From NCBI RefSeq assembly GCF_002288925.2, contig NW_022098001.1, positions 3,154,660 through 3,218,659 of the forward strand: DNA of 64,000 bases. The letters are read 5' to 3'. Below the pieces are notes generated by a model. It did not search any database, was not told the origin of the DNA, and worked only from the letters and a program-made list of their open reading frames with translations. Positions 10,551 through 23,891 of the stretch are shown one piece after another. The position numbers were made by a program, and so were the translations under genes. The stretch is from Delphinapterus leucas. Its lineage: Eukaryota > Chordata > Mammalia > Artiodactyla > Monodontidae. How positions within the stretch are numbered: position 1 is the first letter of the stretch; every line of letters starts with the position of its first letter.

Positions 10551-13500
10551 TGGGATTTACCGTGCATCTTATAAAGTATGTTTCTGGTCACTTCATTTGT
10601 TTGGGATATCTTCTAAGACTCTGGAGGAAGCCCTAGCAATGTGTAGCTTTGTGTGTATGTCAACTTTTAATATATAAAAACAATTTTTAAAATTATCTCA
10701 TTGTAAGCAAATTTAACTTTAATAACTAACTTTGTCTTTGTAATATTGTATATATCTTTTTTCTTAGAAAGCTTCCTAAATTAAAATTTAAGTCCCACAA
10801 AATCCTCTATCTGCCTGTAATTGTGCCTGTGGTTATTACAGTCATTACCAATAATGAGAATCAATTAGTAACACTAAAATTCAGTATAATTTGATTGCCT
10901 TTCCTAGCTCAAAATAATAATAATTGAGAAATATGAGCTCACAATTAAGGATGTATAACTAGTTCTGTTTTTAAAGTATTTACCATCAACAACAGATTCG
11001 TATTTAAGACACTGACTCAGTGCCCATGGGAAGTTAGAAGCCAGGTATTCTTCAAGTCTGTTGTTACAAGTAGGCACTTGTTTTATTGAATTGTCAAGTG
11101 TAGTTTTGAAAACGTCAGCACACTGTCAAAAACTGTGTATCTGGTGAAGAAAGGAGCCCATATCGTTTTAACCTTTTGAGATGGAGAACAGACACAACAC
11201 TGGGAGGGAAGAGGCTGAGTTTCAATGATATTGGATCCAGCCCAAAATTATCAAGCCAGGTAGGATGTTTACAGAGGCCACCTGCCCAGAGCCATAACTT
11301 GAACATCAAAACTTCAAGAATTAACATAAGAATCCAGTTGCCTGTGTACCCTTTATTCAAATATACAAGAGTGAGGTGAGGGAGAAAGAGAGGGAGAGTG
11401 TAAGTCAAAGCCCATGTATGGGAGAGAGAATTAATGTGGGGAAAGGTGCAGTTAATGTGGTGCAAGGTGCCTGCCTTTTGCTAGATGAGCCAATGCCTCA
11501 GAATGGCAGGTGGGAGGAGTGAATCTGTCCTCCCTTGATATTCAACCCCATGATCCTCTCATATTGAGGGCATCTTCTGCCCTAGTGTCTGGAAATCTAA
11601 AGCAAAGAACTTAATCCAGTGTCACATGAAGAAACAGCTATACTCCAGTCCTAAAGGAAAACCTGCCTGTGTGGGATTTATTGAATGAGAGCGTGCCTGT
11701 GTACTGTCTTGTATGCTTGACTTAAGGGATTTTGAGTGATTTTCATCATAAACAATTTTGCTTTACACTCTTGTTTAAGAAACAAATCTTTAAGAAGTGA
11801 TTCTACTATACCCCGAGATAGGATCACTTCCAATCAGTATTCTACAACTGAAATAGGAAGAAGTCAAGTATATGTAGCAAGTATAAATTATCAGGTCATA
11901 ACAACCAAATATGCAAAAATAGCATGCCTCCATAGTTTTCTATAAATCAACTCAAACCCCCATCCTACCTGATTTTAGTTAATTCTGATTAAAATTAGTT
12001 CATTCCAAATTTAAGTTAGCCACCCAAGGGGTTCCTCTTCCTGTCCTCCTTTCCCAGGTTCCTGGGTTCTTATATAACTTTGTGGGGATTGGTGCGTGGT
12101 GGTGGTAGGGATGGGGGAAGGTTGATTATTGTCATCATCTGGTCACTCATGGACAATTTCACCCTCCCTGGTCCCTGGCATCTCATCCTCCCAGGCTGGC
12201 ATCCACTGAGATGCACTAGCCCATTGGCCATAGTCATTGTTCTGCAAAGTTTATGTTCCTCTCTCCATATAGAGAAGACTTTTCTAATCTTTTATCCTGC
12301 TTTCATCCACTTCTCATCCACTCTTGAGGCCATGGGATATGTTAATACTTCCCCTGAACCTTTCTGGGGCCACAGGAAAATATCTTGTAGAGCTGTCTCA
12401 AGTCTGATCTGCCTATTCACATCATACCACCACTTCTACTTCACTGCTACTGCACCAAGTTGATGTGATATAAGGGCAATCTCAAATTTTTCTGGCTTCT
12501 TGAATTCCACCTTAGAAGCAAGCATAGTTCCTTCTTCCCACTCAGTAACAAACTTGAACAGAAGGTACACCATGTTCTATCATCTGCCTCCACTTGAAAC
12601 TAACCAGAGGGATGATAGCATAACCCACTTGTATCTCAGACACTTGCATCCAAGCTTCACTACGTGTACTTTTTTTCTTGACTATTAACTCCCTAAGTCC
12701 AACTCAAAGGATCTTTGTCAAGATTGAGAAAAATGTCCCAATTTTTTTATCATGAACTTTATGCTCTGAACTCTTCAGTTTCTGCTTCTGAAAAAGATAA
12801 AAGTCCGACCCCTGCAATTCAAAAGTCATTATTACTATTACCTTGTCTTGAAGTTCAAAAATCTACTTCAAAATGCAAAAGCTAAGCATCATTCATTTCT
12901 TTTACTCTGCACTTCTGCGGTAACATCTCTACCATGAGGGTAATAAGCCCAGGATGACTTAGCGGATGACCTAGCTGCTAAGACAGGGAAAATATTTGAT
13001 GATGTTCTGAGCGAGGAAACATACTGCTAATGTAATACAATATCACCTCAACAACAGTTCATCAAGAAAAATGCTACTTGAAAGAGAATGTCTTCTCAGA
13101 TACATGCTGAGAGGGAATTCTGCCTAATGGAAGACATTTTTATAAGTTGCTTAATTGCACTTCTCCAGCAACCCTAGAGGAGATAGAACTTAGAACTATG
13201 ATGGTAGCAGAGACCTCTGATGTGGCAAAGAAAACTGAATGAACCTTACTGGATGTTTTTTCTTAAAGTTGCTCAAATGTCAAAGTAATTGGAAGTCAGG
13301 GAATTCTTTACAGAATGATGTACATTTTTGTTTTATGGAATTCAACTATTAAAAATATCTTGTTTTGAACCTATCTGTGTAGATTAGGATCATGTTTATG
13401 AGCAGGATCTCTCTCCTTTCCACCCTCCCTCCCCTCAAATCTCTCAGTCTCTCCACAAATGTATAAAATACAAGTAGGCATAGATACACAAGTGCGTAAG

Positions 13501-14791
13501 AAAGCAAATGACTAAAATAGATATGATCAGTTTTATCCCTCCCGTTCATGTTGATTTGAAATTTCTTCATTCATTGTATCTCTATGTTGTAGTACTGTAT
13601 TCCATAACAGTAGCAAACACCACAGATTTAAAAAAACAACAAATGCAAGTAACTTGAAATTGGGAAAATTATGTCTGTGGATTCTTTCCTAGAATCTGGA
13701 AAAGGCTGCTGTTAATTGTTTCTTGTTTTCTTGGTTTTCTTTTGGAATCTATTCAGCTAAGAAATACCAGTGGTTTACAGGATTACAGTTTGAGAACTAC
13801 CATGAAACCATCTGATAATACTATATTAACTTCTTCCATCTTTCAAAGATTTGGAAACAACTGTTTTCTACATGTGTTGCAAACAGCTAAAAGTCACAAG
13901 TGATTGTGAGACCCCAATATAGTTCATATGTTATTATAAGCAAAATACTATGGGCTTTTGCAGATACAGTGCCATGGGGAAGTTTTTTGTGTGCATGTGT
14001 GTGCTTTTAAATGCATGTTTATTTTGTTTGTTTGTATTGGTTTTAAGTGAAAGACTGCCAACAACTATGAAGGAAATAGGATTTAGAAAGGATTTCCATC
14101 ATAAAAGAATGTCTCCCAGCAGCTCTTAGTACAGGCAATATATTTCTTGCCAAAACTCATTCAAAAAGTATTTCAGTCATTCTTGTTACTTGAGAGTATT
14201 TGAAAGGAGTTTCAAAGGAGAACTGTACTTCCTGCAACACCCCTTCTTTTTATCAATTTGAGCAATAGTAGATAGAAACAGAAGAGACAGTAAAATTACA
14301 CTTGAGAGGATCCATGGAGTTCAGAAAGAAAGCATCTGTCCCTTACAAGCTGAGCTTTGAACAGTTGCAGGCAAACATTTGCTGCTCTCAACGAGCCCCA
14401 GATGTAGGATATAGGAGCAAACAATATGGGTCAGAGGCAGAAAGAGAATTAAGAAAAAAGAAGATGTAGAACAGACCAAGAATCAGATAGATACATTATT
14501 CTAAATAAGCCCAGTTAGGGGCTTCACCAGTAGCAAGAAAAGGGTTGATAATCAGTGGCTGTCCATAGGTAGAAGAGCCGTACGGAGTGGCACTTGTGCC
14601 GTGGATTTGCAATCTGAAGCTTGGAAAAATGCAGGCAATCTGCAAGCAATAATTGTCTTAAACCTCTGTCAACTGTAAATTGAATATTTTAAAGAGTAGA
14701 TTTTAAGTTTCAAATCTTTTGTTGATCTTATAAAATATCAGGTAAAATAACCTGTTCAGACATTATTAAGGAAGGGCATGTAAATGAGAAG
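10551..14791. other. Long stretch without a recognised gene or repeat
   Basis: About 4.2 kb of AT-rich sequence. The open frames at 11115-11465 (minus, 116 codons) and 12080-12463 (plus, 127 codons) are unusually long for chance, but have no recognisable domain or splice-site context and are rich in hydrophobic or low-complexity residues. A weak direct repeat around AATTAATGTGGGGAAAGGTG / AGTTAATGTGGTGCAAGGTG lies at 11429-11470. A partial CAGTGGTTTACAGG...TGAGAACTAC stretch near 13769-13800 might be the relic of another hAT end. Confidence 0.4.
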
Positions 14792-14825
14792 GATCCACAA
14801 TAGACTGCAGTTACTATTGTGGATC
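14792..14825. repeat. Perfect 12-bp inverted repeat around a palindromic loop
   Basis: GATCCACAATAG (14792-14803) and CTATTGTGGATC (14814-14825) are perfect reverse complements. They are separated by ACTGCAGTTA, which itself contains the palindrome ACTGCAGT. No transposon family is recognised around it. Confidence 0.9.
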
Positions 14826-14996
14826 ACTGATAGATCTACAGAAATGGAACTGTAACGGGGAACACTTCTGTTGGAACAAGTCAACAAGCAGTCTCTTTAA
14901 ATTGTGTCTGAACAGAGCCTAAATGTATAAAAGCCAACAAGTACCTGCCTAAATGTTTACAAAATTATATCTTTGAATCTAAGGTATACAATTACT

Positions 14997-15208
14997 TTTT
15001 TTTTTTTTTTTTTTTGCGGTTACGCGGGCCTCTCACTGCTGTGGCCTCCCCCGCTGCGGAGCACAGGCTTCGGACGCGCAGGCCCAGCGGCCATGGCTCA
15101 CGGGCCCAGCCGCTCCGCGGAATGTGGGATCCTCCCGGACCGGGGCACGAACCCGCGTCCCCTGCATCGGCAGGTGGACTCTCAACCACTGCGCCACCAG
15201 GGAAGCCC
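14997..15208 (-). mobile_element. CHR-2 SINE (cetacean tRNA-derived SINE)
   Basis: A near-complete minus-strand element. It shows a poly-T (antisense A tail) at 14996-15015, then the GC-rich body, ending with the antisense of GGGCTTCCCTGGTGGCGCAG. The tRNA-like head contains recognisable A- and B-box regions for RNA polymerase III. TACAATTACT flanks it on both sides (14987-14996 and 15209-15218). High similarity to the copies at 29 kb and 48 kb and many retained CpGs indicate a young insertion. The frames across it are artefacts of its GC-rich body. Confidence 0.95.
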
Positions 15209-15218
15209 TACAATTACT

Positions 15219-15385
15219 ATTTCTAAAATCAATAATGTTAGAACCTTCATGTGGTAGTGGGTTTTTTTTTCCTGAACTACTATAATTAGATAGACTACAT
15301 TAACTAAATGATGGCATCTTAAAACTGGGAAAACATGACAGTAGTTTGATAATATCATCAAAAATAGCCCTAAATTTCTCAAAGG
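15219..15385. other. Short unassigned spacer
   Basis: Sequence between the CHR-2 SINE and the L1 3' end. No feature recognised. Confidence 0.5.
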
Positions 15386-15390
15386 ACCTT

Positions 15391-18300
15391 CCCCCCCATT
15401 TTATTAAGATATAATTAATATAGAGAACTGTATAAATGTGAGGTGTAGAGCATAATGATTTGACTTACATATATTGTAAAGTGATTAATTACCACAATAA
15501 GTTTAGTTAACATCCATCATCTCATACAGGTAATTAAAGAAGAAAAAATTTGTTCTTGTGGTTAAGAACCCTGTAGGATTTACTTTCAACAACTTTCAAA
15601 TATACCATACAACTGTGTTAACTGAAGTTGTCATGTTGTACATTACACCTCTAGTACTTATTTATCTTATAACTGGAAGTTTGTACCTTTTGACCACCTT
15701 CATCCAACTCCCTTCCCCCACCCCCAGCTCTGGAAACTGCAAATCTGATCTCTTTTTCTATGAGGTGTTTTTTTGGTTTTTCTGGTTTTTTTTTTATTTG
15801 ATTCCACATATAAGTGAGATCGTATAGTATTTGTCTTTCTCTCTCTGACTTTATGTCACTTAGCATAATGCCTTCAGTGTCTCTCCATGTTGTTGCAAAT
15901 GGCAAAATTGTTTTCTCTTCTACTGCTGCATAATATTCTGTTGTATATACGTATCACATCTTCTTTATCCATTCATCCATTGATGGACACTTAGATTGTT
16001 TCCAAGTCTTAGCTATTGTAAATAATGCTGCAGTGAACATGGAGGTGCAGATATCTTTTTGAGTAAGTGTATTCATTTCCTTTGGATAAATACCCAGAAG
16101 TGTAATTGCTGGATCATACGGTAGTTTTAACATTTTGAGGAACCTCCATACTGTTCCCAACAGTGGCTGCACCAATTTACATTCCCATCAACAGTGCACA
16201 GGGGTTCCCTTTTGTCGACATCCTCCAGAACAGTAGTTATTTCTTGTCTTTTTGATAATATCCATTCTAACAGGTGTGAGGTGGTATCTCATTGTGGTTT
16301 TGATGTGTATTTCTCTGATTAGTGATGTTGATTACCCTTTATTTACCTGTTGACCATTCATATGCCTTCTTTGGAAGAATATTCCAGGTATTCTGTTCAG
16401 GTCCTTTGCCCATTTTTAAATTTTATATATATGTAATTTTGTTGTTGCTGTTACTGAGTCGTATGAATTCTTTACATATTTTGGATATTAACACCTTATC
16501 AGATACATAGTTTGCAAATGTTTTTTCCCATTCACTACTTTGTCTTTTCATTTTGTTGATCTTTCTTTGTGTGTGAAGAAGCTTTTTAGTTTGATGTAGT
16601 TCCACTTTTTTTTTAGTTTGTTGCTTGTGCTTTAGGTGTCAAGTCCAAAAATTCATTGCCAAGACTCATGTCAAGGAGTTTTTTTCTGTGTTTTCTTTTA
16701 GGATTTTTAAGGTTTCTAGTTTTACATCTAAGTCTTTCATCCATTTTGAGTTAAAGATAGGGGTCTAGTTTTATTCTTTCATATGTAAATATCCAATTTT
16801 CCCAGCACAACTTATTGAAAAGATTCATTTCTCCATTGAGTATTGTAGGCTCCTTTCATCGAATATTAGTTGACTGTCTATGAATGGGTTTTTTTTCTGG
16901 ACTCTCAATTCTGTTCTATTGGTAAATATGTCTGTTTTATGTCAGTAACATACTACTTGGGTTACTATAGCTTTATAATATAGCTTGAAATCAGAAAGTA
17001 TGATACTTCCTGCTTTGTGCTTCTTAAGATTTCTTTGACTATGGGGGTCTTTTGTGATTCCATAAAAATTTTATAATTGCTTTTTCTACTTCTGTAAAAC
17101 ACCTCTTTAAAATACCGATAGAGATTGCATTGTATCTATAGATGGTTTTTGGTAGTACTGATGTATTAATTCTAACCCATGAACACAAATACCTTTCCAT
17201 TTATTTGTGTCTTCTTCAATTTTTTTCATGAATGTCTTATAGTTTTCAGTATATGGATATTTCACCTTCTTGGTCAAATTTATTCCTAAGTATTATTTTT
17301 GTTTTGATGCCATTGTGAATGGAATCTTTTTTAAAATTTCTTTTCAGAATGTTTATTAGTGTATAAAAACACTACTGAGTTTTCTTTGCTAATTTTGTAT
17401 TCTGCAACTTTTTTGAATTCCTTGATTAGACTGATTTTTTTTTTGGCAAAGTCCTTATGATTTTCTACATATAAAATCATGTCATCTGCCAACAGAGACC
17501 ATTTTACTTCTTCCTTTTCAATTCTGATGAGTTTTATTTCTTTTTCTTGCCTGATTGCTCTGGCAAGGATTTCAGTACTATGTTGAATAAGAGTGGTAAG
17601 AGTGGGCACCCTTGTCTTGTTCCTGATCCTGGAAGAAAAACTTTCAACCCTTCATTATTGAGTATGATGTTAGCTGTGGGCTTGTCATATATGGCCTCTG
17701 TTATGTTGAGGTATGTTCATTCTGTGCCTAATTTGTTTAGAGGGTTTATCACGAACAGAGTTGAAATTTATCTAATGCTTTTTTGTGTGTCTATTGATGA
17801 TCATATGATATTTTCTCATCTATTAATGTGTGTATCACTTTTATTGATTGGAATATGATAACTATCCTTGTATACCAAGGGTGAATCCCACTTGATCATG
17901 GTGAATGATATTTTTAATGTGCTGCTGAATTCATTTTGCTACTATTTTATTTTTTTTGTATCTATCTTCAGTATGGATATTGGCCTGTAATTTTCTTTTC
18001 TTCTAGTGTCCTTTTCTGGCTTTCATACAAGGGTAGCTCTGGCTGCCTAAAATGAGTTTGGGTCATGGGCTTTTCCTCACTGGGAGATTTTTTATTACTG
18101 ATTCAACCTCCTTGCTAGTAATTAGTCAGCTCAGATTTTTTATTTCCTCCTGATTCAGTCTTGGTAGGTTGTTTGTTTCAAAGAATCTTCCAAAAAAAAC
18201 AAAGAATCTTCCATTTCTTCTAGGTTGTTTAGTTTGTGGATGTAAGTTGTTCACAGTACCTTGTTATGCTCCTGTATATTTCTGTGGTATCAAGTTGTAA

Positions 18301-19293
18301 TGTCTCCTCTTTCATTTACAGTTTTTTTAATTTGAGTCCTCTGTTTTTTCTTTGTTAGTCTTGCTAAAAGTTTATTAATTTGTTAATCTTTTTAAAGAAC
18401 CAACTCATTTTTGTTTTTATTTTCTATTATTTTCCTGTTCTCTAGTTCATTTGTTTCTGCTCTAATCTGTATTATTTCCTTCCTTCTGCTCACTTTGGGC
18501 TCTGTTTGTTCTTTGTTTTCCAGTTCCTTGAAGTGTAGGGTTAGATTGTTTGAGATCTTTGTTTCTTAGTATAGGTGTTTATTGCTGTGACTTCTGTCTT
18601 AGAACTGCTTTTCCTTCATCCCATAGGTTTTTCCATACTGTTTTCCCATTTTCATTTGTCTCAAGATATTTTTTAATTTTCTCTTTAATTTCTTCTTTGA
18701 TCCATTGATTGTTTAATTTTCATGTATTTGTGACTTTTCTGATTTTCCTCCTGTTACTGATTTCTAGTTTCAAATGATTGTGGTCAGAGAAGATATTTGG
18801 TAGGATTTCAGTCTTCTTGAATTTGCTAAGACTTGTTTTGTGGCTTAATATATGGTCTCTCCTAGAAAATGTTCTATGTGCACTTGAGAAAAAAAGTGTA
18901 TTCTGATGTTGTCATATAGAAGGTCCTGTATATGTCTGTTAGGTCCATTTGTATAGTGTTGTTCAAATCTGATGTTTCCTTACTGATCCTCTGTCTCAGT
19001 GATCTGTTGTTGAGAGTGGCGTATTGACGTCCCCAACTATTATTGTATTGCTGTTTATTTCTCAGTTTAGCTCTTTTATTGTTTGCTTTATATATTTATG
19101 TACTCCAATGTTGCATGTGGAAATGTTTACAATTGTTATATTTTCTTAATGAATTGACCCCTTTATCACTATGAAGAGAGAGAAGATTGCTTGTTTTAGT
19201 GCTTTTAAAGTCTATTTTGTATGATAAGTAGAGCTACCTCTGCAATTTATTGTTGTTGTTTTTTGGTTACCATTTGCTTGAAATATCTTTTTC
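15391..19293 (-). mobile_element. Near full-length old L1: 3'UTR and ORF2 (first piece)
   Basis: Minus-strand L1M-type element. 15391-15790 is 3'UTR; from 15800 the broken ORF2 runs leftward in sense. Landmarks include the C-terminal segment at 15954-16175 ([15 protein letters not shown], then CPSMDEWIKKM) and the RT catalytic region at 17331-17609 containing [12 protein letters not shown], where ADD carries the catalytic aspartates. Further RT and endonuclease sequence continues to 19293, where a younger L1 interrupts it. Stops and frameshifts are frequent. A tentative decayed target duplication is AGGACCTT (15383-15390) versus AGGATCTT (23892-23899). Confidence 0.85.
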
Positions 19294-20807
19294 TTTTTTA
19301 ATTTTATTTATTTATTTTATTTATTTTAACCTCCTTATTGGAGTATAATTGCTTTACAATGGTGTATTAGTTTCTGCTTTATAACAAAGTGAATCAGTTA
19401 TACATATACATATGTTCCTATATCTCTTCCCTCTTGAGTCTCCCACCCTCCCTATCCCACTCCTCTAGGTGGTCGCAAACCACCTAGCTGATCTCCCTGT
19501 GCTATGCGGCTGCTTCCCACTAGCTATCTATTTTACGTTTGGTAGTGTATATATGTCCATGCCACTCTCTCACTTTGTCACAGCTTACCCTTTCCCCTCC
19601 CCATATCCTCAAGTCCATACTCTAGTAGGTCTGTGTCTTTATTCCCGTCTTATCCCTAGGTTCTTCATGACATTTTTTTTTTCTTAGATTCCATATATAT
19701 ATGTATTAGCATATGGTATTTGTTTTTCTCCTCCTGACTTACTTCACTCTGTATGACAGACTCTATGTCTATCCACCTCACTACAAATAACTCAATTTCG
19801 TTTCTTTTTATGGCTGAGTAATATTCCATTGTATATGTGTCACATCTTCTTTATCCATTCATCTGTTGATGGACACTTAGGTTGCTTCCATGTCCTGGCT
19901 ATTGTAAATAGAGCTGCAATGAACATTTTGGTACATGACTCTTTTTGAATTATGGTTTTCTCAGGGTATATGCCCAGTAGTGGGATTGCTGGGTTGTATG
20001 GTAGTTCTATTTGTAGTTTTTTAAGGAACCTCCATACTGTTCTCCATAGTGGCTGTACCAATTTACATTCCCACCAACAGTGCAAAGGTGTTCCCTTTTC
20101 TCCACACCCTCTCCAGCATTTATTGCTTGTAGATTTTTTGATGATGGCCATTCTGACTGGTGTGAGATGATATCTCATTGCAGTTTTGATTTGCATTTCT
20201 CTAATGATTAATGATGTTGAGCATTCTTTCATGTGTTTGTTGGCAATCTGTATATCTTCTTTGGAAAAATGTCTATTTAGGTCTTCTGCCCATTTTTGGA
20301 TTGGGTTGTTTGTTTTTCTGTTATTGAGCTGCTTATAAGTTTTGGAGATTAATCCTTTGTCAGTTGCTTCATTTGCAAATATTTTCTCCCATTCTGAGGG
20401 TTGTCTTTTGGTCTTGTTTATGGTTTCCTTTGCTGTGCGAAAGCTTTTACGTTTCATTACTTCCCATTTGTTTATTTTTTGTTTTTATTTCCATTTCTCT
20501 AGGAGGTGGGTCAAAAAGGATCTTGCTGTGACATATATCATAGAGCGTTCTGCCTATGTTTTCCTCTAAGAGTTTGATAGTGTCTGACCTTACATTTAGG
20601 TATTTAATCCATTTTATTTTTGTGTATGGTGTTAGGGAGTGTTCTAATTTCATACTTTTACATGTACCTGTCCGGTTTTCCCAGCACGACTTATTGAAGA
20701 GGCTGTCCTTTCTCCACTGTACATTCCTGCCTCCTTTATCAAAGATAAGGTGACCATATGTGTATGGGTTTATCTCTGGGCTTTCTATCCTGTCCCATTG
20801 ATCTATA
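19294..20807 (-). mobile_element. Younger L1 inserted in the old L1
   Basis: A 5'-truncated minus-strand L1 of about 1.5 kb. It begins with an antisense A-rich tail (TTTTATTTATTTATTTTA), then 3'UTR, then the ORF2 C-terminal third. A 205-codon frame at 19840-20457 covers this third and includes the cysteine-rich motif [18 protein letters not shown] (C-x3-C-x7-H-x4-C), typical of L1 ORF2. Upstream ORF2 sequence (20447-20653) is in another frame, so a frameshift lies near 20450. TTGAAATATCTTTTTC is perfectly duplicated at 19278-19293 and 20808-20823, so the insertion is much younger than its host. Confidence 0.95.
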
Positions 20808-23800
20808 TTGAAATATCTTTTTCCATCGCTTCACTCTGTCTTCGTGTGTCTAAGGCTAAAGTGAGTTTTGTATTCAGCATATCATTGGATCTTTTTTTTT
20901 TTAAATTCATTTAGCCATTCGATGTCTTTTGATTGGAGAATTTAATCCATTCACATTTAAAATAATTATTGATAGGTAACAGGACTTCCCTGGTGGTCCG
21001 GGGTTAAGACTTTGCCTTCCAATGCAGGGGGTGCAGGTTCAATCCCTTAGCTCTCAGGGAGCTAAGATCCCACATGCCTCGGGGCCAAAAAAATAAAACA
21101 GAAGCAATTTTGTAACAAATTCAATAAAGACTTAAAAAATAATAAGATAATTATTGATAGGTAAGGACTTACTATTGCCACTTCATAAATTTCTGGCTAT
21201 ATCCATCGTTCCTTGCTTCTTATCCTGCTGTCTTTTTTGTGTGTTTTGATGTCTTTTGGTATCAGTTTGCTTTTACTTATTTATTATGTTCTTTTGTGTA
21301 ATTACTACAGGTTTTTCCCTTGTGGTTACTATGAGGATTGCATAAAAATATTTTAAAATTATAACCCCCTATTTTAAACTGATAACAAGTTAACTTTGAT
21401 ATCATTCCTAAACTTTTCACTTTCACTTCTCTTCCCTCTCACTTTTTAGGTTATTGATTACCAGTTTTACATTGTGTATCCAATAAGAGATTATTGTAGT
21501 CATGGTTATTTTTACTATACTTGTTCCTTTAATTTTGAAACTAGCATTGTAAGTGAATTACATGCCACCATTACCATATTACTAACTTTGACTATATATT
21601 TACCATTACCATTGAGTTTTAAGCTACCTTCTTATGTTTTTATGATGTTAATTAGTATCCTTTCACTTACACCTAAAGAACTCCCTTTAGCATGTCTTGT
21701 AAGACAGGCCTAGTGGTGATGAACTCACACAGCTTTTGTTTTTCTGGAAAGTATTTCTCTGTCCTTTACTTCTGAAGAACAGTTTTGCCAGGTATAGAAT
21801 TCTGGTTGATAGGTTTATTTTCTTTCAATACTTTGAATAGATCATTCCATTCTCTCCTGGCCTGAACTGTTTCTGTTGAGAAATCCACTGATAGTCTTAT
21901 GGGGGTTCCCTTGTAGTAACTTATCTCTTCTTTCTTGATGCTTTTAAAATTCTTTTTTTTTTTGTCTTTGACTTTTAACAATTTAATATATCTTCTACAC
22001 GCCTATTTGGGCTCAACCTATTTGGGTTCCTTTGGGCCTCGTTGATCTGGGTGTTTATTTCTCTCCCCAGGTTTGGGAAGTTTTCAGCCATTATTGCTTT
22101 AAATATACTTTCTGCCCCTTTCTCTTTTCTCCTTCTGGAATTTTCATAATGTGACTATTGTTTTGTTTTGTTGTGTCCTATGAGTCCCATTGGCTTTGTT
22201 CACTCTTTTTCATTCTTTTTTTCTTTTTGCTCCTCTGATTGAATAATTTCAAATGTTCTATCTGAAGGTCACTGATTCTTGCTTATAAGTGGTTGAGTCT
22301 GCTTTCCAAGCTTTGTATTAAGCTTCTCAGTTCATTCAATATATTTTTCAGCTCTAGGATTTTTTACTGATGGTTTCTACTTTGAACTTTTTTTGTTCAT
22401 GCATTGCTTTTCTAATTTTAGTTGTCCATCTGTGTGTTCTTGTAGTTCGCTAAACATCAAGATTATTCTGAATTCTCTGACAGTTCTTAGATTTCCATTT
22501 CTTTAGGGTCAGTTACTGGAACTTTATTAGTTTTCTTTAGTGTTGTGTTTACTTCATTTTTCATGATTCTTAATTCCTTTTGTTGGTACTTGTACATTTG
22601 AGCAAGCAATCTCCTCTTCCATACTTTATAGGTTCACTTTCGCAGAGATAACTCCTCACCAGTCAATTCAGTTTGGGTTTCTGCTAATGACCTTATGCAG
22701 GTGGGGCTTGCTATCAGGGTCTATTTTGGGGCAAGTTCCCTATCAAGCTCTGAAGTGAGGAGGGGGATTTGTGCTGCTGGTGGAGAATCGTTGGATAGGA
22801 CTGATAGCTTGGTTTCCTGCCCAAGCAAGGCTGTAGGATGGATTTTGCAGTTCCCTGGGTCATCAGTTTAGGTTTTCTAAATATTGAGACTAGACACTAT
22901 TCTCAGCAGTAGGCAAGGCTACAGATTAGTTTTCCTGTCCTGGCAGGGCAGAAGAATGGGCCCCAGGGCTCACACAGCTCATAGTTTGGAGACCCAAATC
23001 AGGAAAGATCATGTGCTGAATTCTCTGGCCTCAGATGAGGCCATTGATTTTGCTCAGCAGATGGAGGGAGCAATGACCTATGCTCGCTGTTCAAGTTCCA
23101 CTGTACAGAGGGCTGCTGGATGGGCTCTACAGCTTTCTATGTACTGTAAATAGCTTCAGTGGTTGGGTAGGCTGAAGGCTGTGTTTAGCAATGGGCAGGA
23201 CTACAAACTAGTTTCCCTGTCTGGGAAAAGCTGGAGAACTGGCTTCAAAGCCAAAAAGTCTCTCTGTGGTCCTGACTAAATTCTAGGGCTGGCAATACTC
23301 TTTAAGACCTGAATCAGACAAACCTTTACCCTGCCAAGTTTCCTGGTCATCCTGCTCCACTGTTTTGGCTCCACTGATGGGTGAAGATGTTGATTTTGAC
23401 ACTTACTTGGGCACTGCAGGTAGGAACTCAGTCTACAGAGATCTGAGTGCTGATTGTTGCAAGCCCCTACCCACTTCTCCATCACAATCAGATTTCCAGG
23501 GGTGAAGCCTCACAGATTGCCCTGCAATCCCATGGAATAAAACCAGAGTGGGAGTTTCCCTGGAGTGACCCACAATGCTGGGGAGGCAGGATGTCTACCC
23601 TGGGCTCTCATGTCCCTCTGGAGGAACCATAGGCTTAGGGGAGACTTCTTAGTGTGGTGCTATACCAGCCTGGAGGAGGGGCAATGTCATTAGTGTGGAG
23701 TTACTCCTTTTACACTTTTAATACAGTGTCTTGGTTGCTGTGGTACAAGGGGTGCTTCAGCCTCACCCCTGTGTTCTAGAATTTTCTCAGGTTATCTTGT

Positions 23801-23891
23801 CTGTGAACAGTTGTTAGTTACTGTCCTTGTGAGAAGGAAGCAAAATCAGGAATGAGTTATGTTGCCATATTGGTAATGTCACTCCTCTCTC
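20808..23891 (-). mobile_element. Near full-length old L1: ORF2 start, ORF1 region and 5'UTR (second piece)
   Basis: Continuation of the host L1. The ORF2 endonuclease start lies around 20890-20975, with the antisense of the AAAAGACATCGAATGGC segment. The inter-ORF and ORF1 regions follow (21165-22450), then a GC-richer 5'UTR to about 23891, ending near TTGCCATATTGGTAATGTCA. A CHR SINE sits at 20980-21146. Excluding both insertions, the element is about 6.8 kb, close to a complete L1. Open frames at 22884-23153 and 23447-23632 are chance frames in the leader. Confidence 0.8.
20980..21146 (+). mobile_element. CHR-type SINE inside the old L1
   Basis: A tRNA-derived SINE with the head GGACTTCCCTGGTGGTCC, the B-box region GTGCAGGTTCAATCCC, the segment GATCCCACATGCC, and a tail with TTCAATAAAGACTTAAAAAA. 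ATAATTATTGATAGGTAA is perfectly repeated at 20962-20979 and 21147-21164 (18 bp), so this is a clean retroposition event into L1 sequence. Confidence 0.93.

Noticed and set aside
11115..11465. 116-codon minus-strand frame as a membrane protein gene
   Set aside because: Hydrophobic composition arises from the antisense of purine-rich sequence (GAGAAAGAGAGGGAGAG); no supporting context.
12080..12463. 127-codon frame as a gene
   Set aside because: No domain, low-complexity Gly/Arg start, no splice or promoter evidence; consistent with chance.
15014..15226. GC-rich frames across CHR SINEs (15.0, 29.1, 31.3 and 48.2 kb)
   Set aside because: The same peptides recur at every SINE copy and derive from the tRNA-related SINE body, so they are not proteins.
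19840..20457. 205-codon frame as a functional gene
   Set aside because: It is the C-terminal part of L1 ORF2 in a 5'-truncated element, with a frameshift just upstream and no promoter or start of its own.
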